Below are positions 61,601-64,000 of a stretch of DNA of 64,000 nucleotides, piece after piece; position 1 is the stretch's first letter, and the number at the start of each line of letters is the position of its first letter. Source of the DNA: CAZJHD01 sp964545855 (GTDB lineage Bacteria > Planctomycetota > UBA1135 > JACQFD01); the NCBI GenBank assembly GCA_964545855.1, contig CAZJHD010000003.1, positions 131,765 to 195,764 of the forward strand, given 5' to 3'. Both the position numbers and the translations under genes were made by a program. The notes beneath the pieces are model-generated. The model made no database searches. It saw only the letters and a program-made list of their open reading frames with translations, and was not told the DNA's origin.

Positions 61601-61732
61601 CTGTCGTGGGACGACGCCGAGGCGCTGCGCGATGCGCTCCTGCCGCTCGTCGGGAGCGGCATCGAGCTCGGCGGGCCCTCGCGCGCCTCGGAGATGCTGG
61701 AGCTGCTGGGTCTCCGCGGAGCCGTCTCGTGA
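58628..61732 (+). CDS. Type IIA cation-transporting P-type ATPase with extra C-terminal domain
   Basis: The 1034-residue protein has the full P-type set: cation-ATPase N-terminal domain (LGVTRGGLGDAEVAERRARFGRNEI), actuator motif LTGESEPADK, transmembrane motif AVPEGLPAV (PEGLP 296-300, type IIA, Ca2+/Mn2+-like), phosphorylation site DKTGTLT with D339, nucleotide-binding KGAPDALLPRC, and hinge TGDGVNDAPAL (653-663). Normal type IIA pumps end soon after the tenth helix. Here about 128 residues follow (from ~906), including RIRACDVHRDGGSYSLWYES. The start GTG 58628 overlaps the previous stop. Calcium export is the best guess. Confidence 0.9.
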   Translation: MTERQSAAPEVTAPPWHALDGEAVLARLGVTRGGLGDAEVAERRARFGRNEIREAEPVRPLAILVAQFRSLLVALLVAAGIVSGALGEWIDTAAILAIVVLNAGIGFAQEWSAARSIAALRRMTAPRAKVRRAGKMRTVDAVEIVPGDVVLLEAGDLVAADLRLMDAASLRTVEAALTGESEPADKSAEAHPRADAALGDRANMAFLGTSVAAGCAEGVAVATGMGTELGRIASLLHDTAGEEPTPLQVRLRSVGRLLVGASVAIVVLLFGLGILRGEPFGEMALTAISLAVAAVPEGLPAVVTVALALGVVRMARRRALLRRLPAVETLGSASVICSDKTGTLTVGEMTVRALHVAGETFEVTGEGYAPEGEIRAPEGVALAPRQAERVRDLAHVLVGCNGAHLEREEREGGEASAWVVVGDPTEGALLAAGAKGGITREGLDRDEPVLRTWPFDSDRKRMSVLRHRRDGATRALVKGAPDALLPRCTHVRTAEGVRAITEEDRAAIGAELDRMSSRALRVLAAAWRDLSGDAPPETSPEEIERDLVFAGLAGMVDPPRPSARDAVARCREAGVRVVMITGDHPRTALAVAREIGIAGADDEALAGAELDRLSPEELAARAPRVAVYARVTAAHKLAIVRAWKSNGAVVAMTGDGVNDAPALQGADIGVAMGRTGTEVTKEAADMIVTDDDFASIVAAVEEGRGVYENIRKTLQFLLAGNSGELLLMTACIVSGLPLPLLPIHLLWINLVTDGLPALCLATDPIDDDVMRRPPRRASERLTDRRFLGTMLLTGVLTAGVSLAVFVAALRATDAATARTYAFSVLVFAELFRAFGARSETKWLGRIGLLSNARLAVVVAISFAFQLAIVRVPVLGHVFRTGLLSWSECLAMAALGLVPLVVLELRKAWSRRRDDAAPAAASAGFPAPARIRACDVHRDGGSYSLWYESADGREIRVHLRVIHGKNARRIGYRPPTLESLRGAEPDGSPPATLSWDDAEALRDALLPLVGSGIELGGPSRASEMLELLGLRGAVS

Positions 61733-61993
61733 TGCGTCGCGCGGAGCGAGATCGAGGCTCGCGCCCTTCGACGCGCGGCGTCCTCGGAGGCGAAGCTCGA
61801 CGAGCGGCTCGGAGAGCTGCCGTCACACCGGACCGGCGCCGTCCGCATACGCGATCCGCTGCCTCCCTTGACGGGTCCGACGCACGTGTCGAGGATCCAC
61901 GCCGCCGTCGTTTCGCCGGATCGGACGCCTCGCCGCGCCGGCGCACTCCCAGTCCGGTGGAGACCATCGGGCTCTTGACCTGAACGTGAAGCC

Positions 61994-63505
61994 ATGAGCG
62001 TCAGCGAACGAGACTCGGGAATCGTCAGCGCGCACGCGGAGGGAATCCAGTCGGCGGCGCGGACGAACAACACGTTCATCTTCGTGCGCCCGACGGAGTA
62101 CGACTCGACGGTCCTGATCCGAGCCGGTTATGCGACGAAGAGCATGGACGTGCATCACAAGTCGTCGAATTGGGGGCCGATGGCGGGATTCGTGCCGTGC
62201 GACCCGGCGTTCTCGAAGAAGTGCGAGGGAGCGCCGAATCCCGAGGAGAACGAGCACAAGCACGGCGCAGCGCATCCCGTGCATCTGGGGCTGAAGCCTT
62301 CGCTCGTCGCCGAGCACGAGAAGATCGAGATGACGGACGGCTATCTCCTCGCGTCCGAGGAGAGCGCGGACAAGCGGGCGATTCCCTGGATCGTGAAGCG
62401 GCAGACCGGCGGGGGCGCCGTCGCCAAGGCCCGCGCGAAGTTCGACGCATTCCACGCTCAGGGCCATCTCCCGGAGCACAAGTTCTGCACGGCCAAGCCC
62501 GTCGGCGTCGGCAACTGGGCGACGCTCTTCTGCCTGATCGAGAAGGGAGGTGAGTGGCTCGTCCACTGGGTGCGGTGGGACGGCGCGATCGGGCGTCTCC
62601 ACCCCTTGCGCGTCTTCGCCTACGCGCAGGACGGACGCCTCAATCCGGTCACGGGCGACTACGACCTCTGGATGATGGCTCCGCACTTCGAGCACCTCGG
62701 GTCGCATTCCGTGGTGAATCTCGTGACGGACTCGCACGGTTCCTCGGCTGCCAGCAGCTTCACCACGACCATGATCCGCAGGATGAACGAGAGCTGCGGA
62801 CGGACGTCGAACCCCGTCTTCAATCATGGGGCCGAGGCGCAGAACTACGGGTTCACGCAAGCCCTCGACTGGAACCTCGCCATGTTCACGGCGAGCGGAG
62901 GGTCGCGCATGGTGCGGATGAATCAGATGCCAGGGATCCTCGCCGACCTGCACCAGGCGGGGTATCTGGTCGTGTGGAACAAGCGCTACGGAGAGATCGA
63001 CCCCCACCTCATGGGATCGGCCGACCGACGCGCGGGCCCCTCGATCGGCGAGATCCGCGCCGAGCTGGAGGGCGTCTACCGCGAACTCGCGGAGATCCGG
63101 GGGGAGGTGGCGAGCGCTCCCGCCAAGCCGAGAGCCTCGAGTTCGAGCTCGAAGGCAGCGCCGTCGATGTCCGATCTGATGAAGAAGGAGATCGAGGTCA
63201 TGTCGCGTCGCTTCGCGGCGTCGCGCAAGCTCGGCGTCGAGCAGTCGCGGATCCATCGCTTCCATCGCAAGCTGCTCGAGTTCCTGGATTCGAAGCTCCA
63301 GAAGTTCCGGGTTCTCACGAAGGGGGACTTCCCGGCGAGCGTCCGCATCCAGAGCGACTCGAATCTCCGCAAGTTGCACCTCGACCTGCAGAAGGTGCTC
63401 GTGGCCTCGACCAAGGGATCCGGCGAGTCGGACGAAGCCCCGCTTCGAGCGTGGCTCGCGAGCCACAAGTCCGAGATCGATCGGCTCGCCAAGTCCTGGC
63501 CTTGA
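61994..63505 (+). CDS. Class II (edema factor/CyaA/ExoY-like) nucleotidyl cyclase homologue
   Basis: The 503-residue protein contains the signature of class II adenylyl/nucleotidyl cyclases. FIFVRPTEYDSTVLIRAGYATKSMDVHHKSSNWGPMAGFVP carries R32, K49, H54 and K56; GDYDLWMMAP carries D222 and D224; and NPVFNHGAEAQNYG carries H278, E281 and N284. The spacings R-17-K-7-K and H-6-N equal those of edema factor (R329, K346, K353, H577, N583), and D-Y-D equals D491/D493. No signal peptide, RTX repeat or protective-antigen-binding domain is present. Residues ~348-503 are helical with a serine-rich linker. Whether it makes cAMP or another cNMP, and what activates it, cannot be told. Start ATG 61994. 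Confidence 0.88.
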   Translation: MSVSERDSGIVSAHAEGIQSAARTNNTFIFVRPTEYDSTVLIRAGYATKSMDVHHKSSNWGPMAGFVPCDPAFSKKCEGAPNPEENEHKHGAAHPVHLGLKPSLVAEHEKIEMTDGYLLASEESADKRAIPWIVKRQTGGGAVAKARAKFDAFHAQGHLPEHKFCTAKPVGVGNWATLFCLIEKGGEWLVHWVRWDGAIGRLHPLRVFAYAQDGRLNPVTGDYDLWMMAPHFEHLGSHSVVNLVTDSHGSSAASSFTTTMIRRMNESCGRTSNPVFNHGAEAQNYGFTQALDWNLAMFTASGGSRMVRMNQMPGILADLHQAGYLVVWNKRYGEIDPHLMGSADRRAGPSIGEIRAELEGVYRELAEIRGEVASAPAKPRASSSSSKAAPSMSDLMKKEIEVMSRRFAASRKLGVEQSRIHRFHRKLLEFLDSKLQKFRVLTKGDFPASVRIQSDSNLRKLHLDLQKVLVASTKGSGESDEAPLRAWLASHKSEIDRLAKSWP

Positions 63506-64000
63506 CGCAGCCGGGCGGGCCGTCGGATCTCCGCACGGAGCGTTTCGGCGCGCGCGACGGGAAGTGGCTCCGTTTCGCCGAGCGCCACGGAGTCGTGCTC
63601 GCGTCGGCGCGCGGGTCGGCGCCGAGCCTCGCCGAGGCCGTGGCGGGGGAGACGATCCGCGGGAGCTGGTGGGCGCACCGAAAGGGACGCGCGATCTTCC
63701 GGGCGATCTCGGAGGTGGCGGCGAGCGGGGACGTGCTCGTCTGCAGGCTCGCCGACGGGAGAGTCACCTTCGTGCACCGCCGGCTCTGGCCCGCCCTCGT
63801 GCGGCTCGCGGATCGGCTCCCGGCGAAACGGCTCGCGCGGGTCGCGCAGCGGCACACGCCCTCGGGCCGTCACGAGACGACGGAGACGCCGTACCCCCGC
63901 TGGGTGCCGCCCGCGGTCGCGCGCGCGGCGGCGCGGCTGTCGAAGGAGGAGGCGCACGCGGCGCTCGCCGCGGCATGGCCGGGCGCGCCCCCGCGCGCCA
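63502..64000 (+). CDS. Conserved protein of unknown function (3' end outside window)
   Basis: The frame opens with TTG at 63502, overlapping the cyclase stop (TTGA), and stays open to the window end, giving at least 166 residues. The phrases HGVVLASARGSAPSLAEAVAGETIRGSWWAHRKGRAIF, then DVLVCRLADGRVTFVHRRLWPALVRLADRLP and HTPSGRHETTETPYPRWVP resemble a family spread in several phyla, but I know no function for it. The rich Trp/His content and conserved G-S-W-W motif suggest a nucleic-acid- or metabolite-binding fold. The coupling implies co-expression with the cyclase. The start could also be internal. Confidence 0.6.
   Translation, partial: MTQPGGPSDLRTERFGARDGKWLRFAERHGVVLASARGSAPSLAEAVAGETIRGSWWAHRKGRAIFRAISEVAASGDVLVCRLADGRVTFVHRRLWPALVRLADRLPAKRLARVAQRHTPSGRHETTETPYPRWVPPAVARAAARLSKEEAHAALAAAWPGAPPRA

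Noticed and set aside
55724..61732. A continuous 2002-residue open frame on the plus strand
   Set aside because: Its first 968 codons run in the wrong frame through the MFS/spermidine-synthase gene and are arginine-rich; only the part from GTG 58628 is the real P-type ATPase.
61994..63505. Naming the cyclase homologue as CyaA or as a complete secreted toxin
   Set aside because: There are no RTX repeats, acylation region, pore-forming domain or protective-antigen-binding domain; only the catalytic core is shared.

Overview
The window is high-GC, densely coded bacterial DNA with short gaps and many 4-nt start/stop overlaps (ATGA, GTGA, TTGA). The best lineage guess is Planctomycetota or a close relative. 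This rests on two very large secreted FG-GAP/VCBS repeat proteins that share a C-terminal module, a HEAT-repeat/cyclophilin lipoprotein, a GYF-type membrane protein and many lineage-type lipoproteins. It is an inference; the window holds no rRNA or other marker that settles it. No tRNA, rRNA, CRISPR array or intact insertion sequence was seen.

Layout. 1-9494: the end of a RecD2-like helicase, a small MESH1-type HD hydrolase, two TlpA-like double-thioredoxin proteins, rarA with a membrane protein, and an FdhF/YdeP-type molybdopterin oxidoreductase coupled to a lipoprotein. 9523-18976: a defence island on the minus strand. It reads hsdM, hsdS, kwaA, kwaB, a DUF6978-like gene, a DUF1828/DUF1829 gene, a decayed segment, then hsdR. 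A Kiwa system therefore sits inside a type I restriction-modification operon, and broken gene pieces lie at one edge (18791-18976) and just before hsdR (12790-13148). 19218-30123: mostly housekeeping and lineage genes: a membrane-fused spermidine-synthase-like protein, a zinc-ribbon protein, a SpoU rRNA methylase, rsgA, folC, a DUF885 protein without its metal motif, a Nudix-like protein with a degraded box, a C26 amidotransferase and aroB. 30127-34832: an FG-GAP protein, an SNase-like/GH113 lipoprotein and a PilZ protein. 35104-46576: carB, a MITE-like repeat, a PilM-PilN fusion with a PilO-like partner, an ECF sigma factor with its anti-sigma factor, ribBA, an M61 peptidase and a GYF-domain membrane protein. 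46712-51900: a HEAT-cyclophilin lipoprotein, a coiled-coil serine protease, and a two-gene OLD-like ATPase plus DUF4276/TOPRIM-like pair that looks like a compact defence system. 51884-61732: a second FG-GAP protein, a DUF5329 lipoprotein, a large MFS/spermidine-synthase/TPR fusion and a type IIA P-type ATPase with an extra C-terminal domain. 61994-64000: a protein with the complete catalytic residue set of edema-factor/CyaA/ExoY (class II) nucleotidyl cyclases, translationally coupled to a conserved unknown gene that runs off the window.

The most notable items are the class II cyclase homologue (61994-63505), the Kiwa-in-type-I-RM operon with its recombination scar (12790-18976), and the ATPase/DUF4276 pair (50243-51900). 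All family assignments were made by reading motifs, without database searches.
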